Notes under the pieces: generated by a model
Seen by the model: only the letters and a program-made list of their open reading frames with translations
Told to the model about the DNA's origin: nothing
The model's database searches: none
Program-made: the position numbers and the translations under genes
Shown here: positions 20,380-32,205 of the stretch, in pieces
Numbering within the stretch: the first letter of the stretch is position 1
Layout of the letters: each line of letters begins with the position of its first letter
Origin: Isoetes taiwanensis
Lineage: Eukaryota; Streptophyta; Lycopodiopsida; Isoetales; Isoetaceae
Length of the DNA stretch: 64,000 nucleotides
Assembly: GCA_021234155.1 (NCBI GenBank)
Contig: JAJEKV010000047.1
Location: forward strand, 2,592,494-2,656,493
Direction of reading: 5' to 3'

Positions 20380-22292
20380 CCAGGACAATCATATGGACGA
20401 TGCTCTGGGAGTTTGCTGGCCCTGACTTTGTCAAAAACATCAGAGAAGTCACCATATTTGTCTGGGAGCATTAGAGCAGACTTCGCTGGTGCCGAGCTAG
20501 CCGACGGGTGAACCTGGATTGCAAAGACTGAATTTGGATCTTGCCTTCTAGATTTATCGAACTTGCGAAGAGAAATCTTCGAGATACGTAATTGAGGGCA
20601 TGAAGAAGACTCTACAAAAGCATGAGCAGAAGCAGGAGCAGGAACAGGAAGAGGAGCAACAGGAACAGCAACTGGAGCGGGTCTGGAACAAGAACTGGAC
20701 CAGGAGCAGAAGCAGGAACTGGAACTGGAGCAAGAGTAGGAGCAAGAGCAGAAACAGGAGCTGGAGCTAGAATATCATCGAGAATATGGTCAGCATATGG
20801 AGCATGAACTGGAGCAGAGACAAGAGTCGAATCAGCACATAAAGCAGCAACAGGAACAACAAGGATGGAATCAGGGGACCACGATACTGCACGGATCAAA
20901 GTCGATGTTGGTGTAGAGGCCTGAACTGCAGATGAACTGGAACTAGAGCTAGAACCAGCAAATCGAAATGATCTAGTACGCCAATCAATCTGTGGGTTAT
21001 GTAGCTCGAGCCAGGGCAAACCTAAAACTATTGGCGCACGTGGACTAGCGATGAGATTGAAGGAGATACTACAAGAAAGTCCCTCGAACAAAACCTGAAG
21101 AGGCGCAGTACATTCTGTGACTGCACCCGAGGAGATCTCTCGTCCATCAATTACTTTGACAGAACTGAGTTGCTCAATCTTGCTTCTAGGGATTGCGTGC
21201 TTACTGGCGAACACATTATCCATAAAGCAAGCATTTACACCACAATCAAGTTGCGCCAGTGCTTCCAATCTTCCAACCTCTGATTTCAATGATATTGGGA
21301 TGAAGAATGCCTTGCTGACCTTATCTGATGGAATAAACATGTCAAGAACTGTGAAAAGAGTCTGAGAAAAGGCGGCCAGCCGACGAGAGACTCCTACTAC
21401 TGGGACTAGCCCCTGAAGTTTTTCGACTGATTTGGGCGCTTCATAGGGCATCTACGAGCAATATGGCCAGCTCCTCCACTGTATAGGCAAAGATTAGCCT
21501 CTCTCCGACGCTGCTTCTCGGCATAAAGGTCCTCGAACTGCCCGTTCAATCTGCATAGGCTCAGGTCCAGACCTGCTAGATTCTACAGCTAAGACACGGG
21601 AAGGTGATAGCTACAGGCGCTTGTGTGATAGGGGAGACCTGACTGCGTCTCTTTTGCCTACGTTCGAAGAGCCGATTATCACATGGAACTGCAAATCTGA
21701 TGGCTTCTTCCAAAGTCTGAGGGTCCTCCATAGACAACAACATATCTTTCACATCCTTTCGTAACTCCTTTCGAAAACAATCTCGAAGTGCAACATCATC
21801 CCAGGCAGTATCTACCGCAATTTGACGAAATTCTGATGCATATACTGAAGCTGGACGAGAGCCTTGCCTTAGATTGCAAAGTTTTGTGACGGCTGTGCGC
21901 TGACGATCGGTGTCTCCAAAGCATACCTCGAGCTTTGCAGTGACAGCAGCAAAATCTTGCAACTCTGGGGCTCTTTTCTCTAATAAAGGAGTAAACCAAC
22001 TTAGAGCTAGCCCTGTGAGAAGAGAACCAATTAGCCCCACTTGCGTGGGATATCTATGAGGATGGAGCTGAATCACAAGCCTGATCTGATTCAAAAAAAT
22101 GCGGAGCTTGGACTGAGTGCCGTCAAACTTCTCTGGCAGGCTGATCTTAGGCTCTGATAGCCTCAATCCCGAGCTAGAAGCAGATTCATGTGAAGTAATA
22201 CGTTCCTTAAGCTCTTTATTGTCCAACTGCAACTGCTGGCATACTTGAACAAGCTGTTGAACCTGCTGTAATAAAGTCGAAACCTCCTCCAT
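20380..22292 (-). pseudogene. Ty3/gypsy gag-protease-(RT start), truncated
   Basis: Gag starts at ATG 22290-22292 (MEEVSTLLQQ) with a coiled-coil-like Gln/Leu segment. The core reads LPEKFDGTQSKLRIFLNQIR and later ALSWFTPLL, the capsid pattern of chromovirus-like Ty3 elements, which is also seen in vertebrate sushi-type gag. A damaged zinc knuckle, CLYSGGAGHIARRC (second Cys now Ser), lies near 21460-21490. The protease region at 21451-20960 has DCG where DSG or DTG is usual, and the typical ISFNLIASPRAPIVLGLPWL. A Pro/Ala/Val-rich linker is encoded by a GGAGCAGGAAC-type minisatellite (about 20600-20960). Then LPDKYGDFSDVFDK and LPEHRPYDCPG mark the start of reverse transcriptase, after which homology stops near 20380. 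Stops and frame changes separate the parts. The element is truncated and inactive. Confidence 0.75.
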
Positions 22293-22393
22293 AGATATAA
22301 ATTCACCAAATATGAGCAAAACAATGCTTAGGATCCGAGCAGGCAAGAACTGGTAAGGGATTCCGGTAAGGGATTCCGGTTCAATCTGTCATG

Positions 22394-22703
22394 AACCTAC
22401 GCAAAAACAAGAAAAATACGTGGAAAATATACAAGAAATACGGAAGAAATACGCCAAGATCGGCAAAGAATCTGATATATGAACAGGAATCAAGAGTACA
22501 ATGGCCCGAAGGCAAGCAGGAACACAAGACAGATGCCTAGAAGGCTCAAGACTGGCGTTGAACCAGAATGGTTCGACAAGAAGGAGATGGCTCCTTATAT
22601 ATGTAGGCCAACGGTCAGGATCGCGCCACTCCAATGGATGAGATCATGCCAAGTGTCGCGCATGCATGTAGGTTCTAGGATATTCTAAAACTTTCTGGAA
22701 ACA
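22394..22703 (-). repeat. Probable 5' LTR of the Ty3 element
   Basis: This lies directly upstream of gag on the minus strand. It has a TATA-box core, TATATAAGG (22593-22601 on the plus strand), and would begin with TGTTTCCAG at 22703. No second copy exists at the truncated 3' end, so the limits are a guess. A tandem pair of GGTAAGGGATTCC units sits at about 22352-22380, between LTR and gag. Confidence 0.35.
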
Positions 22704-22744
22704 GCCCCCCATATGAGAAAGATAGGAGGGAATGTTTTTAACAA

Positions 22745-22825
22745 ATATTGGTAGGGCATGTGGCAAGGGTGTGTGACTCGCAACTGGAAGGTTGCAAGTT
22801 TAAACCTTGCTTCGTGCAATTACTC
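22745..22825 (+). repeat. tRNA-derived SINE-like head
   Basis: A-box-like GTGGCAAGGGTG, then ACTCGCAACTGGAAGGTTGC, then a B-box-like AAGTTTAAACCTTGC. This is the order and spacing of a polymerase III internal promoter in tRNA-derived SINEs. The B box has lost the usual TTCGA core. The tail is not delimited. Confidence 0.45.
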
Positions 22826-22957
22826 TTTTGCATCTGTGTGATGACCGTAGTTTGTACGTACGAGTATAATATTCGTATGATACGAATATCTATATGGTCA
22901 TCACAGAATTATTATTTTTACATCCATACCGTACGTAAAGTTACATTCAGTTTGAAT

Positions 22958-23947
22958 TCATCACCTGTAGCTTTTGAATTTGATCACAATAAAACAAATA
23001 GAACATAAGTAAAAGTTACCATAAAGATAGAGCAGATTGATCCCATTATTCTGAAAGTCATAAAGTTTGCAACACAAAGAAAACCCCATGTTATTATGCT
23101 ACATATTGTTACTTCCGCTACAACTATTTCTCTTTCACAATGACACCATTGTTTATCAATCCATATGATTTTGGATGCTCCATCTCTAGCTTAAAGGTAA
23201 TGCATGATTCACCTTATGGTTCAATTAAAGTTCCAAACCTACAATATAAATGCATTATTGTGGCCACTGTTTGACTGATCTGCGTGATGGAAAAGGGCGT
23301 GGAATAATCTGCCTGTTGTGTGCATAAGAATCCGTTTGTTGATTGAAGCCAAAGGCTGGCTGCTATGAACAATCCGGCAGCTAGGAATATCCAAGAGTTG
23401 GAAGCAAACAGAGGGCCTAAACTTGAATCTGCAGCAAATCTTAGGAAGGAAACAAAAGAGGGTTTTGCAGCACTACATTGTAGAATCAGGAAACCAATAC
23501 CTTGTAAAAAAAACATTATGCTAACTGAAGAAACATTAAAAAAACAAATACCTTTGTAAGTGTCAGCAAAAAATCCATCTCGTGGTAGTAAAATCCACTC
23601 CGGCAATAAGAATCCAAGAGGGCAAGTACACATGCATATGCACACATGTACACACATGCACACATGCATATGCACATGCACTTGCACTTGCACATGCACA
23701 ATACACATGCACATGCACACACATGCACATGCATACACGTGCGCAGTGTTCATGCACAAACACATGCAGAGAAAAACAACAACCCTCGGATTGTTCCAAC
23801 CAACGAAAATCAACGGCCCATAAAGGGTGCACTCTAGAAATACTATTTAGTACACCTCAACGAATACAACAACGAAATCATAGAAAAACCATGTGAAAAA
23901 GCGTATAAAAATCTAAAAGTAACCCCCTATTATTATGCTACATATTC
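22958..23947 (+). repeat. Left arm of a ~1 kb inverted repeat
   Basis: This arm matches the reverse complement of 26836-27833 along its whole length, with scattered substitutions and small indels (for example an extra AAAAGTAACCCCCTAT near 23915). The outer edge is TCATCACCTGTAGC and the inner edge is TTATTATGCTACATAT. The word TATTATGCTACATAT also occurs inside the arm near 23093, so each arm holds a unit of about 840 bp flanked by that word. ORFs here are readings of CA/TG-rich sequence. Confidence 0.85.
23625..23765. repeat. Alternating CA/TG tract (left arm)
   Basis: About 140 bases of alternating purine-pyrimidine built from ACATGCACATGC-like words. Such tracts can adopt Z-DNA and slip during replication. 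The mirror tract is in the right arm. Confidence 0.8.
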
Positions 23948-24214
23948 TCTAAATGAGATGCACCCTGGACTACCACAATTATCGGTTTCATCGATACTAT
24001 AGCCCAGATCTTATGTTGGGACCCCTGGGCACCTCTCATTTCACTTATAGTCATTTATAATTGGAGGCACCTATGATTTTGAAATATGAAATACGATTTC
24101 GCCTAAGGTTTTGAGGGAATATCGAATATCTATACGGTTATAGTCATTTATTATGAAATACAATTTCGCCTAAGGTTTTGAGGGAATATCGAACCTCTAT
24201 ATGGTTCCCCCTAA

Positions 24215-24308
24215 GAATATGAAATACAGGGGTTCGAACCTCTACCAAAATAACTCAATGTCTTAATAAGACTACTTTAACCAATGTACCCAATGAGCTA
24301 ATGTAATT
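24215..24308 (-). repeat. tRNA-derived SINE-like segment
   Basis: On the minus strand, TAGCTCATTGGGTACATTGG (A-box-like) is followed by GGTAGAGGTTCGAACCCC, with a perfect B box GGTTCGAACCC and a T-arm able to pair. The anticodon arm cannot be drawn well. A tRNA-derived SINE head or tRNA pseudogene is the likely reading. Confidence 0.5.
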
Positions 24309-25792
24309 TTTTATTTATCATAAATCTATGTTCTTTGTATAACAGCCTATTCAATTGTTTTAGGGATATATAGTCTATGGTTTTAGGAATTGTTATTTTT
24401 ACATCCATATCAAATCCCCCTGGAATCCCCTGTTATTTTGCTACATATAGAAGAGTCAATAAATAGGAGCCATGATTGCAAGCTTAGCAAATAGATACAG
24501 TAGAGTAAGGTACATAGATTGGATTTGCAAATTTACTTATTAATGTCGATTCAATGAATACTCTTCAATAGCTTACCAGCATATAAGATTGAACCCATGA
24601 GTTTAACATCCATAATGATATTAGAGTTCCTCCTACATCATCCCATGTCGTTCACAAGAGTCATACTAGTGTTGAGGTTGAATCCTCCAAAATAAGCGAG
24701 TAAACTGCTTTGCAATGCGATCAAGCTTGTTGGAACGGAACATAGAGTTTTTCGGGGCACACAGTTTTTTGGGCACATGATTTGAGCCTAAAATGATTGA
24801 AAAATTGAGGGTTTTTATGTATATCCAAGTTTATCAGAACGGAACACATAGTTTTCTTAGGCACAGAATTCTTTTGGCACATGATTTATCCTAAAACTAG
24901 TGAAAATTTGGGAATTTTTATTTACGACTAAGATTGTCAGAATGGAATATAGAGCTTTTTCAGGTGCAAAGTTTTTTTTAGGCACAAGGTTGTGCCTAAA
25001 CCCATTGAAAGGTTGGGGGTTATTATTTTTGTTACCAGGAACAAGATTCCCAAATAGTGGGAATTAGTTCAGAACTTAATTTTTAGTAGTAGGCCATACG
25101 GGAATGTCTATAGGAGTTTCTAGAACTCCTGACCCTTGAGAACTAGTTCCAGAATGGAAACCAAGTTTGGAACTTGGTTCCATGTAACTGGTTTATATAT
25201 GAGCTTGATTGCCTTGTTGGGCTTAATTTAGATCCCATAGTCAATTAGTGTTCTTTTATCAATAGTTGCTCAAAATGATCATTTTCGCATCAAAACAAAT
25301 ACACATTTAACATGCCTAAATGGCAGATGATTAGCAAAATATAACGTATTCTCTCAAGCATAGGCAACAACAGCCAAAATCTCACCAACCTTGGTAATCC
25401 CACAAAAGAGACCTTGAAGTTACGAGCCTTATGTATTTTGATATCCGCCACCATGATCCCCTCCCCCGGGATCTCCATGCTATCCATACCTGGATCTGGA
25501 TGGTACAATGTTTATTATATCCTCTGGGATCCCGTCAAGTATATAGGTGATTCCTGCAGATGGAATCACCTCAGTGAATCGATGGTCAAGGATAGAGCGT
25601 GGCCCCGTTGGACGGCGAAAGTGCCAGCTAGGCCATGTATGGTCCAACTAGTAGTATTTCGACACGTGTAAGTCGTGAGACTAGCCTCTAGAATCCCCGG
25701 TCTTACAGATTTCTCCCCTCATCCTGTTGCATGTCGAAACTGCGCGATGGACGGTTTGGAGGAGAAAATAGTGCAGACATGCAATGCATGCA

Positions 25793-25821
25793 CCCCCCCC
25801 CCCCCCCCAAAAAAAAAAAAA
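25793..25821 (+). repeat. C16-A13 homopolymer pair
   Basis: Sixteen C followed by thirteen A. The opposite strand has a G16 run able to form a G-quadruplex. The exact lengths may be assembly-sensitive. Confidence 0.85.
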
Positions 25822-26835
25822 CCCTTCCCAAATTTTATTTTCGATTTGTAGCTTCCACCTGAACCCCCTTTTGTAGCTACGGTCTGGAATTACCACTCGA
25901 TGGCTTATATAACCATAGCAATGTCCACTGATATATGCTAGTTTGGACATGCTACATCCCTACCAACCGCGTTGAAGATTTCATTATTGGAGAACAACAG
26001 AACTATAAGGCACCTTTGCAGTTTTTACTGGGTTCTATTCCCAAAAGAGTATTAACTAGGCCAATAAAGGATTCTTATATGATACTGAGGAGGCATGCTT
26101 ACTTCACTGATTTGATTGTAATGTTTGTGGTAGGAATCATTGTACTTGTGGTAGGAATCATTGTAATAGATTAAGCATTGTTGTTGTCTTGGATGTTTAT
26201 ACAATAACTTGTTGGGCATAATTCAGATATTGGTGCACGTATGGACCTCAAGATAAGACATCAAATAGTCATGTGGTTGAAGATGGACCACGTCCACCTG
26301 GCAGGCATAGAAAAAGTGTTGAGAGGGAAGAAGGGGCACGTAGGGACTACCAGTGTCAATTCACGGTTAGACAACTTTGCCATGATAAGTTAATAACCCA
26401 GAGAAAGGAATCAAGTTCAAGTTGGCACCTTGGATCTCCAAAGAAATGAAGTAATGGGTTATAGAAAAGCTTGTGCATTGGCGCACACTGCGTAGTGTCA
26501 TGAATATGCAGAAGGAGGGGTGGAGAATGAAACTTGATGTGCATGGAAGGGAAGGTATGAGTAGGGATGACGCACTCAAAATTAGAGATATTTAGAAAAT
26601 TGAGAAGCACGTGGTTCGTAACACATGGAATCTACATGAAGACCTTCCTACTAGCATCAATATATAGGTGCAGCAACATCAAGAATCTGTGTTCCTCTAT
26701 CAACAAGGGGACTTGATTCAATTGGGAGTTATGACTCCAATTCAAAGAGAGGCTTCAAAATTATAGGCAACATGCACATATAGCAATATATCAATACACA
26801 TTATGAAGGGTGAGAAAGCATCATTACTACATCAA

Positions 26836-27833
26836 TATGTAGCATAATAACAGATTTTTATACGCTTTTTCATATGGTTTTTCTATGATTTCGTTGTTGT
26901 ATTCGTTGAGGTGTACTAAATAGTATTTCTAGAGTGCACCCTTTATGGGCCGTTGATTTTCGTTGGTTGGAAAAATCTGAGGGTTGTTGTCTTTCTTTGC
27001 ATGTGTTTGTGCATGAACACTATGCAAGTGTGTGCATGTGCATGTGCACATGCATGTGCATGTGTGTGCATGTGCACATGCATGTGCATGTGTGTGCATG
27101 TGCATGTTCATATGCATGTGCAAGTGCAAGTGCATGTGCATGTGTGCATGTGTGTGCATGTGTACTTGCCCTCTTGGATTCTTATTGCCGGAGTGGATTT
27201 TACTACCACGAGATGGATTTTTTGCTCACACTTACAAAGGTATTTGTTTTTAATGTTTCTTCATTTAGCATAATGTTTTTTTACAAGGTATTGGTTTTCC
27301 CGATTCTACAATGTAGTCTTTGCAAAACCCCTTTTGTTTCCTTCCTATGATTTCTTTGCGAGATTCAAGTTTAGGCCCTCTGTTTGCTTTCAACTCTTGG
27401 ATATTTACGGCTTCCTGATTGTTCATAGCGGCCACCTTTAGCTTCAATCAACAAACGGATTCTTATGCACACAACATGGATTATTCCACGCCCTTTTCCA
27501 TGTCACGCAGATCAGGTCAAACAAGGGCCACAAGAATACATTTATATTGTAGGTTTGGAACTTTAATCGAACCGTAAGGTGAATCATGCATTACCTTTAA
27601 GCTAGAGATGGAGCATCCAAAATCATATGGATTGATAAACAATGTTGTCATTGTGAAAGAGAAATAGTTGTAGCGGAAGTAACAATATGTAGCATAATAA
27701 CAGAGGGTTTTCTTTGTGTTGTAAACTTTATGACTTTTCTAATAATGGGATCAATCTGCTCTATCTTTATGGTAACTTTTACTTATGTTCTATTTGTTTT
27801 ATTGTGATCAAATTCAAAAGCTACAGGTGATGA
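26836..27833 (-). repeat. Right arm of the ~1 kb inverted repeat
   Basis: Reverse-complement partner of 22958-23947. It includes the TG/CA tract at about 27000-27165 and two copies of ATATGTAGCATAATAACAG (26837 and 27687), which bracket an inner unit of about 850 bp. It ends in CTACAGGTGATGA, after which similarity stops. Confidence 0.85.
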
Positions 27834-27944
27834 AAGCCTCAAATGAATTCTAGTTTTTTTCTGGTTTGAATTCTAAAATTTTTGTCACACGGTTGGGGCG
27901 TCCCTAAGGCCCCTCAAGGGGCCAAAAAATTTTTTGCAACACAA

Positions 27945-28330
27945 ACCATTAACATCCAACATATAAAAATTAAATCCCCCAACACATAACAACCATTGAC
28001 ATTAACAACCAACACATAACTACCATTGACATTAATTAACATAACCATTGGGTCCAACACATTTAAATTAAAATCCCCCTTAAACCCCCTTTGGTTTGGG
28101 TGCATATTCACACGGGGGGTGACGTAGGGCAGCGAGAGCCCTCATAATTGTATTTTGCACGTACGAAATCAACACCATATAGTATTCCGCTTGAAATCTT
28201 ATAGTATTTTGCGAATCTTATTATACAGTATAGCAAATTTTGTACTTGCATACCCCACAAACGAGGAACTTTACGTACGGTATAGATTAAGGAATAAGGG
28301 GTGAATATGCCTATCCAACATAGACATATC
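27945..28330. repeat. Dispersed repeat, copy 2 (partners at 15.4-15.7 kb)
   Basis: 27945-28060 matches 15605-15670 on the opposite strand; 28160-28330 matches 15370-15540 on the same strand. Tandem TAACAACCATTGACATTAACA-type words occur within it. It is non-coding. Confidence 0.55.
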
Positions 28331-29545
28331 ATCTACATAAACAATGGAGATCCTACCCCAGGCTCTGACTCAGTGTGGTATGACTGATGATCTGGGCCTC
28401 AAGATAACAGCAGACAAAAGTCATAATAGTGGAGCTGGCTAGTATAGAACACTGGCAAGGATAGTCTGCTCCATCCGCCTCTCTTGTGCATACTTTACAG
28501 AAAGATAAAAAAGCCTCAAGTCTCGACTGTAACATGTCAGAGACATAACTCTAAGGCTATTCCAAGGTTTCATCTCCCCCGTTTGATGAGGCCAGAGGGC
28601 TGCTCCTTCCAATATTCATCTTTTCAATCTAGGCAGCTAGAGAGACGAGATCGCCCCCGCTCGTACTTGACCTAAGGTGACACATCACCTAGGAGGGGTC
28701 AAACCCATATCTTGCCCTCTTGCAGTGGTAAGGTATCAGGCCTAGCTGGCTATGGACCCCCAAAAGTCCTACCCTTTGCATTCGGATCAAGTCCTTTATT
28801 GTAAGCCAATCAACTCCCTTAATCCACGATCAGACTGGCTCCTATGCATAGGCCGAATTGTAATGGAAATTAATGAGGTCTACTACTAGATACTAAACAT
28901 GACCTCTAAGTCTCTATCCCCTTCCCTCAAGCATAGAGCATCATCGCATGATCCTACATCATCATCACAATAAAATAATAGTTCTAAACTAGCTAATCTA
29001 TTCATACACAATACAAGAGTCAGGGTTCCTTTGTCAGTCTCAATAACATCTAACATGAAAATAGAGATGCAATTTGGCTTAAATTCTACTATTAAGCTAA
29101 ATTCAATATGTCATTCCAAGACTAAACTAATCTTTGACCTAGATCTCCACCCTGAGACCCTGACATGCCGAAAACCCTCTAAAACTATGGCGCCATAGTA
29201 GCATTTTTGGTATGCGAGCTCTACTTGAGCTCTAAAGCTCCCTTTTCCCTTCAGAAGCTACTCCATTCTGCGAATGGTACCCAACCTAAAAGGTTTAGGG
29301 TTTAAGGGCCTCCTCCTTTTATAGCCTCAAAAATGGGGCTTGGCCTTGGGATTGGGCCACATGGTCCCATCACCTCTCACACTTGGCAAGTGGGCCCCGA
29401 AATTATATTTATCATAAATGCTACCTAAAGGGCATTCTGGGAAAGGACTCGCAAGAGACACAAAACCGGCCAGAATGGCGATCCGATGGCTCGGATCGAT
29501 GCTATTTATGGGTAACTTGGGATATTAACATGTGACGCCACACAT
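28331..29545. other. Intergenic; possible SINE-like segment near 28690-28760
   Basis: On the minus strand GGGTTTGACCCC (B-box-like) follows TAGCCAGCTAGGCC by about 45 bases, a weak polymerase III promoter pattern. Otherwise no gene or repeat was supported. Confidence 0.35.
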
Positions 29546-29548
29546 ATG

Positions 29549-30860
29549 TCAATAATAATAATAATTTAATAATTTCTATTAAAATGTCACGTAGAGACCC
29601 TTAGGTCTATGTGACAACCAATATAATGGAACTGTATATGAAAAGAGTACCTCAAAAGTTTTGAATAAACGGCCATTAAAATATTAGTCAAACTCCCCAA
29701 TTGCTTCCAAAATGCTCATATTATGATATAATTCCATAGTGTCTTCCCTCTCTTTAAGGATCACTTGTATGTACCTGGCCAAAGCGAGCGGTGGCATGCA
29801 TAAATAGCTCTGCAAGTGTGATGTTCCCAATACCAAATCTATCCCGGATGTGCGCATATGCCGGGCATTCCAAGAAAGCATGATGTTCCGTCTCCACTTG
29901 TGGCAAAGAAATACAACACGGACATAATCGGCTCTCCCTTGGAATTCCTTTCCATCTTCCGACCTCAATCTCAAGGTGGTGAGAACTGAGCCGAAGTTTG
30001 GATATTTGTTTCCTCAAATTTCTGCTAATATCTGAGTGCATGTCCTTGCACCTCATAAGACTCCAACTTGTTTATTTCATTTTTATAAAATTGTTTTTTC
30101 ACATCATTACTTGGCCTAATCCTCCACAACTCTTCCAAAACTTGTTTTTGTATCAAATCACTTACTTCGGAAGGTGTACCTAGCCAATTATGTGATGATA
30201 TGCCCCATCGAGCAGCCCACTGAAGTACTTGGTGATACCACACCCTTTTGTGATGTTTCTTTCAATGCAAGTAAGGGAAACTGCTCTGCTTCAAGTTCCT
30301 TCGTCCTGTTCACATAATTTATTGTCCATATAAGTGCCTCTGCTTCAAAGGGGAGCATACCTACTTCGGCTAGCATCATAGAATACGGTGTTTGGATTTT
30401 TACTCCAAGCTCTTCTAGTAGACAACGCTTTTGCACCCGTTCAACCTGTTTCCACATCTTTTGTGACAGCCCGGTCCCCATGTTTGGCAGCCATAAAGGG
30501 CAACTGTCCTAACTTGTGCATTAAACAAAAGCTTTTGAAACTTCCAATGCCATATGTTAGCTTGTCTACAGAGATTTAGCATGGCATACAAAGCTCTGAA
30601 ACCACCTGTAACCCGCTTCTCCACAACTATTCTCCACTTATAATCATTGATTACTTCAATTCCAAGGTATTTGTACTGTGTAACAGTTTCAATCTCACAC
30701 CCATCTACAATGAATGGTTTAGCAGCAGCTCGAGACCCAATGATCATGACTTTTCATTTGGCGTGATTAATCCTCATGTCTCTAGATATACAAAATGCAT
30801 ATAACTCATTCAGAAGGTTCTGCAAGCCTGCTGGACTCTTTGAAACTAGAACTATATCAT
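29549..30860 (-). pseudogene. LINE ORF2, C-terminal part (RT end and zinc finger)
   Basis: This is the 3' half of the LINE whose 5' half is at 35785-37990. At the junction it resumes with DDIVLVSKSPAGLQNLLNEL, the second Asp of the YADD box and onward. A TGA follows INHAK near 30755, and then come VTQYKYLGIEVI (RT thumb border) and the downstream domain. Near 29850-29935 is LCPCC with EHHAFLECPAY, a C-C-H-C zinc-binding motif usual at the C-terminus of such elements. Frameshifts occur near 30415 and 30190-30240. The element's 3' end on the minus strand is probably the ATT/TTA run at 29549-29565, a simple-repeat tail. Confidence 0.8.
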
Positions 30861-31984
30861 CACTACAAGAGAACGATGGCTAAACGTCAGAATATTCGTC
30901 AGAAAGCCTTCATAAAATAGCCAACTGCCAAACCCTTATTCCTGACGAATATGCTGACGAGTTTTATCTGACGGTTTAACGTCAGAATAATCGTCAGATA
31001 ATTCGTCAAACATAGTCAGATGATTAGTCAGATGAATAGTCAGAGGATTAGTCAGTTAGATAGTCAGACAATTCGTTATTGTCTTAGTCAGATAGCTCGT
31101 CATTTGATCAAATCAATAGTAAAAAACTTAGTCATCATATTAGTCATTTGATCAAATCAATAGTCAGAAACTTGGTCATCATATTAGTCAGTTTATTAGT
31201 CAACACAATAGTTAGAATATTGGTCATTCTATTTGAAAATTTTACCAATGCATAAGAATTGGTATTTTTCGTACTACAAATAAGTTGAAAGGAGCTCCAA
31301 GGATTCGAACCTTGATTAAACCATTATCTCCAGTAATTCAAATAGATATAAATAGCACACCAAATAATCCAATCGATAATCTACAATTGAAGACCTAAGA
31401 AAAGAAATATCAATTGAAGACCTAAGAAAAGAACTGATGTGTGCAAAATAGACTCCAATAAGATATTCTAGATTGAATTATAAAGATTTACCTAAAAATG
31501 AGCCATTTAGAAAAATGAGTGTGTAAAACTAATTTAAAACGTGCAGTCTCATATGCAATGGCAGTTTTGGATAAAACCATAATCAGAATAGCAAAGACAA
31601 AATGTGATCTGCAAGTGGCCTGGGCTTGCAGTCTCAAGCTCACCTAGATAAGTACTTTCACTGGTCAGTTATCTGACCTTGCATTATGTTGTTCGAACAT
31701 ATGGCACACTTAAAGCTTATGATAAAACGAGCGTCAGAAATCATGCAAGAAAATGGTTTTGCCTCCTCACTTTTTCAATGGGGCAGATGTCAAACTACGA
31801 AGCATCTGTTTCTATCAGATCTGGAGAGAAAGCCCAATCTGGAGACTGAGAGTAAGTATCAGACAACACCATATGCTACTATAATATCATCTCATGAGCT
31901 CTAACAATAGCCAGATATATGCTAGACCAAATGAACAAGCAACTAGTGAGCCACTAACATTTCCCATGTTGCCTCCCTCATCTC

Positions 31985-32205
31985 ACATGGTTAGAACTTT
32001 TATATCAGCGGGGCAACTAGTCGCATCTTCACTTTCATATTCCTTAGCTTCCAGTTTCACATTCCAGAAAATCCTGATTGTCTTTGCAGGATAAAACCTT
32101 CTCCATCTTCTAGTACATAGTACAATCCAATCCTTGCCTGCTCTGTGGTTAAGTGGCCCTGACTTGAGGATATCTGTTACATTCCTGATATACTCTGCTG
32201 AGAAT
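31985..32205 (-). CDS. Open segment inside the CACTA element, possible captured exon
   Basis: A minus-strand frame of about 70 codons reads AEYIRNVTDILKSGPLNHRA, then WIVLCTRRWRRFYPAKTIRI, ending DIKVLTM and a stop. The composition looks protein-like but the family is not recognised. It has no start of its own. With the segment at 32840-32985 it may be part of a gene carried by the transposon, or part of a decayed transposase. Confidence 0.3.

Larger units (their letters stand above)
23948..26835. other. Spacer between the inverted arms
   Basis: About 2.9 kb without a supported gene. It holds the tRNA-like segment at 24215-24305, a pair of repeated phrases (CCTAAGGTTTTGAGGGAATATCGA at about 24099 and 24169), three decayed repeats of the type 'GGAACATAGAGTTTTTCGGGCACA' at 24735-24990, and the C16-A13 tract at 25793. 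The ORFs at 25290-25508, 25681-25950 and 26356-26610 show no motif. Confidence 0.45.

Noticed and set aside
20554-20745. Leu/Cys/Phe-rich minus-strand ORF
   Set aside because: Out-of-frame reading of the minisatellite that encodes the Ala/Pro linker of the Ty3 element.
23214-23896. Overlapping ORFs on both strands rich in His, Met, Cys and Val
   Set aside because: All are readings of the alternating CA/TG tract; all frames stay open because the repeat has few stop codons.
26929-27350. Cys/Met/His-rich ORFs in the right arm
   Set aside because: Same reason: translation of the TG/CA tract.
30990-31240. Regularly spaced short direct repeats resembling a CRISPR array
   Set aside because: The repeats are 8-10 bases with irregular, repeat-like spacers, lie at the ends of a CACTA element, and the DNA is eukaryotic.
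31285-31350. tRNA-like T-arm (AAGGTTCGAATCCTT on the minus strand)
   Set aside because: The T-arm stem is good but no A box, D-arm or anticodon arm could be drawn; too weak to call a tRNA or SINE.
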